From an uncultured Bacteroidota bacterium (GTDB taxonomy: Bacteria; Bacteroidota; Rhodothermia; Rhodothermales; UBA10348): a stretch of 6,257 nt of DNA. Location of the stretch: the NCBI GenBank assembly GCA_937893205.1, contig CALBJU010000308.1, positions 1 to 6,257 of the forward strand. Reading direction: 5' to 3'. Both the position numbers and the translations under genes were made by a program. The notes under the pieces are model-generated. The model was not told the origin of the DNA, searched no databases, and worked only from the letters and a program-made list of their open reading frames with translations. Below, piece after piece: positions 1 through 6,217 of this stretch. The stretch's first letter is position 1, and every line of letters begins with the position of its first letter.

Positions 1-78
1 TTTTCGATTAAGCACACCTCAATTTCGTAGGTTGTTTTCCGTCTACTTCAACCGTCTCAATCTGTCTTTTCTCTGTTC
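1..78 (+). other. Leader upstream of purN, no clear signal
   Basis: This short stretch holds no open reading frame that I can support. It is pyrimidine-rich, especially in the last 40 bases before the purN ATG (gtcttttctctgttc), and contains no Shine-Dalgarno sequence. A TAGGTTG at 28-34 faintly resembles the TAnnTTTG -7 element of Bacteroidota promoters, but there is no partner element at the right distance, so I do not call a promoter. The window begins inside this spacer, so any upstream gene is not visible. Confidence 0.4.
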
Positions 79-690
79 ATGCGAATAGCGATTTTCGCTT
101 CCGGTGGCGGGTCCAATTTTCAAGCAATCGCAGACGCCTGCCGAGCAGGCGAGATCCCGGCTTCCGTTGTTTTATGCGTCGCGAGTAGTGCGGGCGCAGG
201 GGTATGTGATCGAGCTCAAACAATGAACATTCCCGTGTTTGTTGTAAAAGGAATCAGCGACCCGGAAACGGAAGAATTACAGGCGGTTCTCGCCCGACAT
301 CAGGTAGACTTTATCGCGCTGGCCGGCTTTATGAGGAAGATCCCAGGCTCTCTTGTCCGGGCCTTTGAAAACCGAATGTTGAACATCCATCCCGCCCTCC
401 TTCCAGCCTTCGGAGGAACAGGTATGTATGGCAGTCGCGTCCACGAGGCGGTAATCGCCGAGGGTGTCTCATCTTCAGGGGCTACCGTTCACATCGTGGA
501 CGAGGAATACGATACGGGACCGATTGTTCTCCAGGAGTCGATCACGGTTCTGGGCACAGATACGCCCGCTTCTCTGGCAATGAGAGTATTGGAAGTGGAA
601 CACCGGCTCTATCCGAAGGCGATTGACCTCTTCGCCAGAAAATTGATACAAATCAGAGGCCGCGAGGTCATCATTCAACCCAAATCCTGA
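79..690 (+). CDS. purN: Phosphoribosylglycinamide formyltransferase (GART, PurN)
   Basis: The enzyme transfers a formyl group from 10-formyltetrahydrofolate to glycinamide ribonucleotide, the third step of de novo purine synthesis, in the cytoplasm. The 203-residue product is close to the length of E. coli PurN. Visible family features are the N-terminal phosphate-binding loop ASGGGSN (residues 7-13), LAGFMR (81-86), the active-site segment NIHPALLP with catalytic Asn102 and His104, and Asp145 in EEYDTGPI, matching the E. coli Asn106/His108/Asp144 triad. After HPALLP the chain reads FGGTGMYG (111-118) where E. coli has a shorter PGLH segment; I associate this GMYG form with Bacteroidota and relatives. 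The ATG at 79 puts the first beta strand (MRIAIFASGG) exactly where the family begins. No Shine-Dalgarno is present. The stop lies 7 bases before purH, so the two are almost surely one operon. Confidence 0.96.
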   Translation: MRIAIFASGGGSNFQAIADACRAGEIPASVVLCVASSAGAGVCDRAQTMNIPVFVVKGISDPETEELQAVLARHQVDFIALAGFMRKIPGSLVRAFENRMLNIHPALLPAFGGTGMYGSRVHEAVIAEGVSSSGATVHIVDEEYDTGPIVLQESITVLGTDTPASLAMRVLEVEHRLYPKAIDLFARKLIQIRGREVIIQPKS

Positions 691-697
691 ACCATTA

Positions 698-2272
698 ATG
701 ATCAACGTCAAAGATCTACCGACCCCCAACGATGAATATCCGATCCGGAGAGCCTTGTTGTCGGTATTCGATAAAACTGGGATCGTTGATTTCGCGCGGG
801 CGCTACAAGGTCACGGTGTGGAGTTGATTTCCACCGGCGGCACAGCCAAAGTGCTCGAAGAATCTGGACTGCCGGTCACATCAGTGGACTCGCTTTCTGG
901 GTATCCTGAAATTCTCGGGGGCCGGGTAAAAACTCTCCACCCTGCCATTCATGGCGGGTTACTCGCTCGTCGTACGGATCCCGAAGACCTGGCCGAGCTG
1001 GCGAAGCAAGAAATTCGAGAGATTGACCTGGTAGTGGTGAACCTCTACCCTTTCGAAGAAGCAACCTCGGGCGAGGACGTGACAGACGCGACGGCTATTG
1101 AAAATATTGATATCGGCGGCCCTACGATGCTCCGCGCCGCGGCAAAAAACTTCTTCTTTGTAGGCGTTGCCTGCTCCCCTTCCTCGTATGCGAAGATTTC
1201 AGATGAACTCGACCGTACCGGTGGCTCGCTGACGCTCGCCACACGCCGCGAGCTGGCGTCAGATGCGTTCGGTCACACTGCCCTCTATGATGCAGCCGTC
1301 ACCCGATATTTCACGAAACGCGCGAGCGGCTTCCGGATTGACGAGCCGCTCCAGCAGACTCTGAGATATGGAGAGAATCCCCACCAGTCCGCCAATCTTT
1401 ATGGCGATACCAGTTCACTCTTCACTCAGCTCCACGGCAAGGATCTCTCGTTCAACAATATTCTGGACTTGAGTGCGGCTCTTATTCTCATCAATGAGTT
1501 CAAACACGCTTCGCCCACGGTCGCCATTCTGAAGCACACGAATCCGTGTGGGGTGTGTTCTGCAGAATCACTTACTGATGCATATCACAGGGCGTTTTCG
1601 ACCGACAAGCAGTCCCCCTTCGGTGGTATTGTAGTCGTAAACCGAGCACTCGATCTCACAACAGCCGAGGCCATCGACAAGGTTTTCACGGAGATCATAA
1701 TCGCCCCGGAATTTGAAGACGGCGTACTTGAGTTTCTCCAGCAAAAAAAGAATCGCAGACTAATCAGGATGCTTCGCGAGGCGTCAACGGACGCCACCAT
1801 GGATGTTCGATCTGTCATAGGCGGCTACCTGGTCCAGGAAAGAGATCCAATTCTGGGTTCATCCGAAGACTTGAGAGCCAGCTGCACGGTCGTTACCAAA
1901 CGCAAGCCCACCGAAGATGAATGGCGTGACCTGGATTTCGCATGGCGCATCGCCAAAAACGTGAAGAGTAACGCCATCGTCTACGTCAAAGGAGGACAGA
2001 CCATTGGAGTCGGGGCGGGCCAGATGAGCCGGATTGATTCTTCTGAGGTAGCAGTCAGTAAAGGTCGCAAGTCAGATCTGGACTTTTCGGGCTGTGTCCT
2101 CGCTTCTGATGCGTTTTTTCCCTTTGCAGATGGCCTTATGGAAGCGGCCTCCAGTGGAGCTCGCGCCGCCATTCAGCCTGGGGGGTCTATCCGAGATGAC
2201 GAGGTTATCGCGGCGGCAGACGAGCACGGTCTGGCTATGGTATTTACCGGAAAGCGACATTTCAGGCACTAG
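698..2272 (+). CDS. purH: Bifunctional AICAR transformylase / IMP cyclohydrolase (PurH)
   Basis: PurH performs the last two steps of IMP synthesis: formylation of AICAR with 10-formyltetrahydrofolate, then ring closure of FAICAR to IMP. At 524 residues it is full length (E. coli about 529). The N-terminal cyclohydrolase (MGS-like) domain shows RALLSVFDKTG (18-28), STGGT (45-49), GRVKTLHPAIHGG (75-87) and ENIDIGGPTM (135-144). The C-terminal transformylase domain shows RYGENPHQ (223-230), the catalytic Lys279-His280 in KHTNPCG, SPFGG (306-310), VKSNAI (422-427), GAGQMSR (439-445), FFPFADG (473-479) and the near-invariant tail IQPGGSIRDDEVIAAADEHG (492-511) ending in RHFRH. No domain is missing and no key residue is changed. 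The ATG lies 7 bases after the purN stop without a Shine-Dalgarno, and no better in-frame start exists before the conserved RALLSV segment. Confidence 0.98.
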   Translation: MINVKDLPTPNDEYPIRRALLSVFDKTGIVDFARALQGHGVELISTGGTAKVLEESGLPVTSVDSLSGYPEILGGRVKTLHPAIHGGLLARRTDPEDLAELAKQEIREIDLVVVNLYPFEEATSGEDVTDATAIENIDIGGPTMLRAAAKNFFFVGVACSPSSYAKISDELDRTGGSLTLATRRELASDAFGHTALYDAAVTRYFTKRASGFRIDEPLQQTLRYGENPHQSANLYGDTSSLFTQLHGKDLSFNNILDLSAALILINEFKHASPTVAILKHTNPCGVCSAESLTDAYHRAFSTDKQSPFGGIVVVNRALDLTTAEAIDKVFTEIIIAPEFEDGVLEFLQQKKNRRLIRMLREASTDATMDVRSVIGGYLVQERDPILGSSEDLRASCTVVTKRKPTEDEWRDLDFAWRIAKNVKSNAIVYVKGGQTIGVGAGQMSRIDSSEVAVSKGRKSDLDFSGCVLASDAFFPFADGLMEAASSGARAAIQPGGSIRDDEVIAAADEHGLAMVFTGKRHFRH

Positions 2273-2352
2273 TCAGTTCGATTGGTCATTGATCCGGAGC
2301 AGAATTTCCTTTTATTCCAGTCTTGACACCTCGTTTTTTATAGCACGCTGAG
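2273..2352 (+). other. purH-mreC spacer, site where mreB would be expected
   Basis: The 80-base gap has no ATG in any plus-strand frame before mreC and no convincing hairpin. It contains TTGACA (2323-2328) followed by a T-rich run, but the matching -10 element is not at a 16-18 base distance: TATAGC at 2339-2344 is only 10 bases away. In many Bacteroidota mreB sits between purH and mreC. I see no MreB remnant (no phosphate-loop or actin-like motif) in this gap. It may hold a promoter for mreC, but I cannot define one. Confidence 0.35.
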
Positions 2353-3204
2353 ATGAACCGTCTCTGGCAACGTATTCGTGATTGGGCACTCCTCGGAGGA
2401 TTATTGTCCATTTCGCTGTTGGTACTACTGACAGCCAACGAACCCATGCTTCGTGGACTACGTGCGCGCTCACTGGAAGCGACAGCGGCGGTAGAGGGCA
2501 TGTTTGCCGGACTCGGTAGATACGTCAGGGCGCTGGATGAAAATGACCGGCTTCGGGACCAGAACATCACCTTATCGAACCAGGTCGCGCTCATGCGCGC
2601 TGCCGAAGCCGAAAATCATCGATTAGAAAGTCTTCTGGGACTCGCTGATACACTTGATTACAGCGTAACGGCGGCACGCGTCATATTTAAAGACATTACC
2701 CACCAGAGAAACGAGATCATGCTCGACGTCGGACGCGTGGACGGCATCCGGGAGAACATGGCCGTTATCGATACCCATGGCATCGTGGGCAAGGTCATAC
2801 TCGTTTCAGAGCATAGCTCATGGGTTATGACATTTTTGAACACGGAGTTTTACGTTCCAGCCCGAATCTTACCCTCGATGACCGATGGAATTCTGCGTTG
2901 GAAGGGAGATGGATTCAATCGATTGGTTCTCGACCACATTGTTTTGTCTGCAGAAGTGGCCATATCAGATCAGGTGGTGATCAGTGGTACCTCCAGTATT
3001 TTCCAGCCTGCCTATCCGGTCGGCTCCATCGACTCTGTTTTCGTTGAGCCTGGAATGAGCTCCTGGACAATTTTCGTATCTCCCTTTTCACAAATAGACA
3101 ACATCAGCCACGTTTTTGTCGTCACGACACCTCCCGCTAATTCCGTCGAGAGCTATGTTCTGCTGGGAACGGCAGCTTCCGGCGACCAACAGTCAGACCA
3201 ATGA
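2353..3204 (+). CDS. mreC: Rod shape-determining protein MreC
   Basis: MreC is a bitopic inner-membrane protein whose periplasmic part scaffolds the lateral wall-synthesis complex, contacting MreD and PBP2 with MreB on the cytoplasmic side. The 283-residue product has a short basic N-terminus (MNRLWQRIRD), one membrane segment at about 11-27, and an amphipathic, coiled-coil-prone stretch at about 58-97 (LDENDRLRDQN, then AEAENHRLESLLGL). The beta-rich domain that follows has MreC hallmarks: a VGRVDGI-type turn (126-132), the GIVGKV segment (143-148) and the C-terminal VVISGTSSIFQPAYPVGSID (208-227), corresponding to the family's VxTSGxxxxFPxGxxVG pattern with FQPAY in place of FPxG. The ATG gives a normal N-terminus; no clear Shine-Dalgarno precedes it. 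An 80-base gap separates it from purH, and its TGA overlaps the ATG of the next small ORF. mreB, its usual upstream neighbour, is absent here. Pfam and structural comparison would settle the identity. Confidence 0.88.
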   Translation: MNRLWQRIRDWALLGGLLSISLLVLLTANEPMLRGLRARSLEATAAVEGMFAGLGRYVRALDENDRLRDQNITLSNQVALMRAAEAENHRLESLLGLADTLDYSVTAARVIFKDITHQRNEIMLDVGRVDGIRENMAVIDTHGIVGKVILVSEHSSWVMTFLNTEFYVPARILPSMTDGILRWKGDGFNRLVLDHIVLSAEVAISDQVVISGTSSIFQPAYPVGSIDSVFVEPGMSSWTIFVSPFSQIDNISHVFVVTTPPANSVESYVLLGTAASGDQQSDQ

Positions 3205-3284
3205 ACCAGAGTCCGCGATACGACGACTCCAAAGTCCCGATCCAAAGCGGACGAAGAACTGAGAACCCACTTTCAACTGCATGA
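3201..3284 (+). CDS. Small ORF of 27 codons, coupled to both mreC and dacB
   Basis: I do not recognise this product. It opens with an ATG that overlaps the mreC stop as ATGA (3201-3204) and ends with a TGA that overlaps the dacB start as ATGA (3281-3284), so it fills the mreC-dacB gap exactly. The predicted peptide starts MNQSPRYDDSKV and ends RTENPLSTA. It is polar, with four basic (Arg6, Lys11, Arg18, Arg19) and three acidic residues, no hydrophobic segment and no cysteine, so it is not a membrane or secreted protein and shows no likeness to the hydrophobic MreD expected after mreC. About half of its third codon positions are G or C, as in the surrounding genes. It could be a true small protein, a device that carries ribosomes from mreC to dacB, or the residue of a deleted operon gene. 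The double overlap is seen directly; translation is inferred. Confidence 0.45.
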   Translation: MNQSPRYDDSKVPIQSGRRTENPLSTA

Positions 3285-4792
3285 ATCCTCTTAAGAAAGT
3301 AGCTGCCCTGCTCATTCTCGTTCTTGGCGTTCTAGGTGTTTTATCACCGTCGTCGGGCGCTCAAACCACGTCAATCGAAGAACTCCGCAGCGCTATTGAT
3401 CTCGCTGTCGCGGAAGGAGACATGCCAAACTCCTGGTGGACGATTCTCGTCAGAGATGCAGAAACGGGGTGGCCACTATATGAAAAGGATACGGGACGAA
3501 GCTTCATTCCAGCTTCCAATACTAAACTCTATACCGTGGCTTCGGCCCTGGACGTATTGGGACCGGATTTTCGCTACGAGACGACTCTCTGGACAGACGG
3601 CGAGGTAGTCGATGGGCTACTTATGGGAAATCTGATCGTGAGGGGTTCCGGCGATCCAGTCATCGGGGGGAGATTCAACGACGGGGATATCACGGAGACC
3701 TTTCGAGCGTGGGCCGATTCGCTCAAGGCGCGAGGTATCCACCGCATTAAAGGAGACATCATCGGAGATGACGATGCCTTTGACAATGTCAGCCTCGGAT
3801 ATGGATGGCAATTTGACGACCTGTCATACTGGTATGCAGCTGAGATAAGCGCTCTGTCTTTCAATGACAACTGCGTCGACTTCCAACTCGTTGCTCAACA
3901 ACTCAATATGCCCGCTGAGCTCACGTGGTTCCCCTCCATGACATCCTACATAAGTGCTGAGAACGCGTCGCTAACAGTTGAAGCAGGAGGATCCATCCAG
4001 GAGGGATATTTTCGAGAGCAAGGATCAAACAACTACCAGTTTTCTTCCCAAGTGCCACTGGGAAGAACCGATTATGAGTCCCTCACAGTGAGCAACCCCA
4101 CCACGTATTTCGTCCACGTTCTGAGGGAAATACTTCTGAGTGAGGGAATTTCAGTCAGCGGAAGTCCGGTGGACGTAGATGCCATTACCCTGAAGCCCGA
4201 CTACGAGAGTCTCGACCGTCTATTTACCTACCATTCGCCCCCGCTGAGAGACATTGTCCGAGTCCTGCTCAAACGCAGCCAAAACCTCTATGCGGAGCAG
4301 ATACTTCGAACCATAGGGGTCGAATCTCCCGTACATGATTCGGATCTCGAGCCTGGGTCTGCAGAAATGGCGCTCGCTCGCGCCCGCCAAGTATATGGCG
4401 CAGCCGGAGTGGATACACTGCGCCTTCAGCTAGTCGACGGATCAGGCCTGGCAAGACAAAATCTGGTCACGTCCACCATGACGGCCAATTTGCTCTCTTT
4501 CATGTACAACCACCCTGATTCAGCAACGAGAGATGCCTTCATCGAAGCGTTGCCCATCGCCGGCGTCGATGGAACGCTGGCTTCACGCATGAATGGCACG
4601 CCAGCTGAGGGAAATGTAAGGGCAAAGACCGGCACGTTGGGAAATGCCAGCGCTCTGAGTGGTTTTGTAACCACATCAGCCGGAACAGAGCTCATTTTCT
4701 CCATCATGGCAAATCATTACACGGAATCCAGTGCCCGCCCTCGTGCCCTTCAGGATCGCATTCTGATCATTCTCGCGTCCCACAATAGGTAG
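3281..4792 (+). CDS. dacB: D-alanyl-D-alanine carboxypeptidase/endopeptidase, PBP4 type (peptidase S13)
   Basis: Members of this family remove the terminal D-Ala from peptidoglycan stem peptides and cut D-Ala-meso-DAP cross-links in the periplasm. The 503-residue product (E. coli DacB is 477) starts with a signal peptide: Lys5-Lys6, a hydrophobic core at about 8-21, and a probable cleavage after Ser-Gly-Ala27. The three active-site motifs of serine penicillin-binding enzymes are intact: SxxK as Ser79-Asn-Thr-Lys82, SxN as Ser333-Gln-Asn335, and KTG as Lys449-Thr-Gly451. PBP4-typical segments are also visible: GSGDPVIGGRF (122-132), the WYAAEISALSFNDN region (184-197), LVDGSGLAR (384-392) and VDGTLASR (429-436). 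The long insert between SxxK and SxN is what separates this family from DacA-type enzymes. The ATG overlaps the small ORF's stop, and no Shine-Dalgarno is present. The position after mreC fits a cell-wall operon. Whether it acts mainly as carboxypeptidase or endopeptidase cannot be told from sequence. Confidence 0.94.
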   Translation: MNPLKKVAALLILVLGVLGVLSPSSGAQTTSIEELRSAIDLAVAEGDMPNSWWTILVRDAETGWPLYEKDTGRSFIPASNTKLYTVASALDVLGPDFRYETTLWTDGEVVDGLLMGNLIVRGSGDPVIGGRFNDGDITETFRAWADSLKARGIHRIKGDIIGDDDAFDNVSLGYGWQFDDLSYWYAAEISALSFNDNCVDFQLVAQQLNMPAELTWFPSMTSYISAENASLTVEAGGSIQEGYFREQGSNNYQFSSQVPLGRTDYESLTVSNPTTYFVHVLREILLSEGISVSGSPVDVDAITLKPDYESLDRLFTYHSPPLRDIVRVLLKRSQNLYAEQILRTIGVESPVHDSDLEPGSAEMALARARQVYGAAGVDTLRLQLVDGSGLARQNLVTSTMTANLLSFMYNHPDSATRDAFIEALPIAGVDGTLASRMNGTPAEGNVRAKTGTLGNASALSGFVTTSAGTELIFSIMANHYTESSARPRALQDRILIILASHNR

Positions 4793-4813
4793 TGCCTGGA
4801 GACCTTTTGAGAT

Positions 4814-4847
4814 GGAACCAAGTCCTGTAAAGAGAGGTACTTGGGCC
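4814..4847 (+). terminator. Hairpin after dacB, possible terminator or hslV leader structure
   Basis: Starting 22 bases after the dacB stop, CCAAGTCCT (4818-4826) pairs with AGGTACTTGG (4835-4844), leaving one bulged T (4838) and an 8-base loop GTAAAGAG. Beyond a small internal loop, GG (4814-4815) can pair with CC (4846-4847). The following bases (AATGATAATTATTGTTTAATT) are AT-rich but not a clean T tract, so this is an imperfect intrinsic terminator at best. It could instead be a structure in the hslV 5' leader. The pairing is visible in the sequence; the role is inferred. Confidence 0.4.
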
Positions 4848-4900
4848 AATGATAATTATTGTTTAATTGTAGTTCAGTATTGAAGTTTTCCTCTTTGAAA
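4848..4900 (+). promoter_or_regulatory. AT-rich segment before hslV, candidate promoter region
   Basis: This stretch is clearly richer in A and T than the flanking genes and includes the palindrome ATAATTAT (4852-4859). It follows a hairpin and precedes the conserved part of hslV, so a promoter here would make sense. I cannot fit either a clear TTGACA/TATAAT pair or the TTTG / TAnnTTTG pair of Bacteroidota. It overlaps the possible TTG starts of hslV at 4859, 4880 and 4895; if the promoter lies here, the more downstream starts become more likely. Confidence 0.25.
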
Positions 4901-5485
4901 CATTCACCTGCGATAGATTCTTCCGTCTCACCCAATCGCATCCGCAGTACCACCGTTCTTGGTATTCGGCATAAGGGCCGGGTCGTGCTGGGGTCGGACG
5001 GTCAGGCGACCATGGGTGACACCGTCATGAAAAAAAGTGCACAAAAGGTCCGCACGCTCCATGACGGAAAAATATTATCGGGATTCGCCGGAGCTACCGC
5101 TGACGCGTTTACCCTCTTTGAGCGCTTCGAGGAAAAACTCCAGCAATACGGAGGAAACGTTACGAGAAGCGCTGTAGAACTGGCCAAGGATTGGCGGACT
5201 GATCGATATTTGCGCCGCCTGGAAGCACTGCTTGCGGTCGCCTCGGTCGATAGACTCTTACTGATAAGCGGAACGGGCGATGTCATTGAGCCCGACGACG
5301 AGATTCTCGCCATCGGATCTGGAGGACCCTACGCACTCGCAGCAGCCAGAGCTATGGTTCGACACGCCCCTGACATGGACGCTCGCGCAATTGTCGAGCA
5401 GTCTCTCCTTATCGCATCGGAAATCTGTATTTATTCCAACGACACTCTCACCATCATTGAATTAGACGCATCGAGTTCTACCTGA
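4859..5485 (+). CDS. hslV: ATP-dependent protease peptidase subunit HslV (ClpQ)
   Basis: HslV is an N-terminal-nucleophile peptidase that forms a double hexamer and degrades proteins unfolded by its ATPase partner HslU in the cytoplasm. Counting from the longest frame (208 residues), Thr31-Thr32 in RIRSTTVLGIR matches the mature N-terminus of E. coli HslV (TTIVSVR). Relative to Thr31 as residue 1, Asp17 (in SDGQAT) and Lys33 (in QKVR) are conserved, as are FAGATADAFTLFERFE, AVELAKDWRTDRYLRRLEAL and IGSGGPYALAAARA. The mature part is 178 residues (E. coli about 175), so the peptidase is complete. The start is unclear: between the last in-frame stop (4853-4855) and Thr31 there is no ATG or GTG, only TTG at 4859, 4880 and 4895, plus ATA 4913 and ATC 4940. 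The TTG starts would give a propeptide of 30, 23 or 18 residues, which is long. I give the outermost start; 4880 or 4895 is as likely. hslU is not in the window. Confidence 0.93.
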   Translation: MFNCSSVLKFSSLKHSPAIDSSVSPNRIRSTTVLGIRHKGRVVLGSDGQATMGDTVMKKSAQKVRTLHDGKILSGFAGATADAFTLFERFEEKLQQYGGNVTRSAVELAKDWRTDRYLRRLEALLAVASVDRLLLISGTGDVIEPDDEILAIGSGGPYALAAARAMVRHAPDMDARAIVEQSLLIASEICIYSNDTLTIIELDASSST

Positions 5486-5533
5486 TCCACGCCAGGACGG
5501 GTAAGCATTTTCTTTATTTTACACTGCAATGTC

Positions 5534-6217
5534 ATGGCAGGAAAACGATCTCTCTCGGACAGTCGCTCGCGTTCCCGAAACGCCATCATCCTGATTGACT
5601 ACACAAATGTGTTTGGTGTCGTTTCAGAGCGCACAGATAACGATCAACCGGATGCAGTTGTACTCGATCTGATCAAAGCTCTCAATCGTCACGTGACAGA
5701 TCATCTCGATCTGAAGCCTGTGCGGACTATCGCGTTTGCGAACCTCCCTCCGGGCAATATGCGGGGACACCGCGCGACCGGAGCGTGGCTCTCTCAGGGA
5801 ATAGAACCGCGCTTTACATATGCCCGGTCTACCGATGAAGCTTCTGCCATCGAGATGGCCATGGAAGCGCTCGAGTTGGCGTCGAAGGATGGCCCTGAAA
5901 CTGCATTCGTTCTTTTATCAGGGAATCAGTGGTTCGTACCGCTTGTTCAGCGACTCCAGCGACGTGGACATTTTGTGCTCATCGCAACGCTGGAAAGCCC
6001 GTCCCAGGCAGATCATCTTCCCCTGGACTGCCAGGACGCCTTCTTGAACGCGGATTTCCTGCTGGGTGGACCAGGTCGCAATCTGGGCTTCAGCAGTGAC
6101 GCTTCAGAAGACTCTTCTCCGGAAGCCGTTTCGCACAAACCGACCGAGATCAAACGACTGGAAGACGATCTCGTGAAGCGAACGCTTGAGTTCATTGACT
6201 CGTATTTCGGTCAGTAA
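5534..6217 (+). CDS. NYN-domain (LabA/DUF88-like) protein with degenerate acidic site
   Basis: The 227-residue product looks like a NYN-domain protein, a PIN-like fold found in predicted RNases. After a basic, serine-rich N-terminus (1-16) comes a hydrophobic strand with the family's Asp and Asn: AIILIDYTNVF, with Asp22 and Asn25. The strongest match is FVLLSGNQWFVPLVQRLQRR (125-144), which corresponds to the usual LVSGDxDFxPLVxxLxxxG segment; the strand FVLIATLE follows. However, the two aspartates of SGDxDF are Asn131 and Trp133 here, and the helix before it (DEASAIEMAMEAL, 101-113) lacks the usual VD...D acids except Glu111. If the fold is right, nuclease activity is doubtful. A poorly ordered Ser/Glu-rich linker (about 185-202) leads to a C-terminal helix (LEDDLVKRTLEFIDSYF). 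It lies 48 bases after hslV, with no Shine-Dalgarno at its ATG. The specific function is unknown; the assignment rests on motif reading only. Confidence 0.6.
   Translation: MAGKRSLSDSRSRSRNAIILIDYTNVFGVVSERTDNDQPDAVVLDLIKALNRHVTDHLDLKPVRTIAFANLPPGNMRGHRATGAWLSQGIEPRFTYARSTDEASAIEMAMEALELASKDGPETAFVLLSGNQWFVPLVQRLQRRGHFVLIATLESPSQADHLPLDCQDAFLNADFLLGGPGRNLGFSSDASEDSSPEAVSHKPTEIKRLEDDLVKRTLEFIDSYFGQ

Noticed and set aside
2323..2344. TTGACA followed by TATAGC as a promoter for mreC
   Set aside because: The spacing is about 10 bases, far from the 16-18 needed, and nothing fits the Bacteroidota -33/-7 pattern.
2094..2351. An 85-codon plus-strand frame overlapping the end of purH and running through the gap to just before mreC
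   Set aside because: Most of it lies out of frame within the highly conserved PurH C-terminus. The translation is serine/arginine-rich and resembles no family. Its stop near the mreC ATG is probably chance.
2286..2594. A 102-codon minus-strand frame over the start of mreC
   Set aside because: It is antisense to the conserved membrane segment and coiled coil of MreC, has low-complexity serine-rich sequence and no recognisable domain.
3336..3608. A 90-codon plus-strand frame within dacB
   Set aside because: It is an alternative frame over the SxxK region of the PBP4 gene, with no plausible start signal or domain.
5002..5313. A 103-codon minus-strand frame inside hslV
   Set aside because: It is antisense to the best-conserved part of HslV; its openness follows from the codon use of that gene.
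5479..5520. TACC...GGTA or CCTG...CAGG hairpin followed by a T-rich run after hslV, as a terminator
   Set aside because: The stems are only four pairs, compete with one another and include the hslV stop. The T-rich part lies several bases downstream, so I do not call a terminator.
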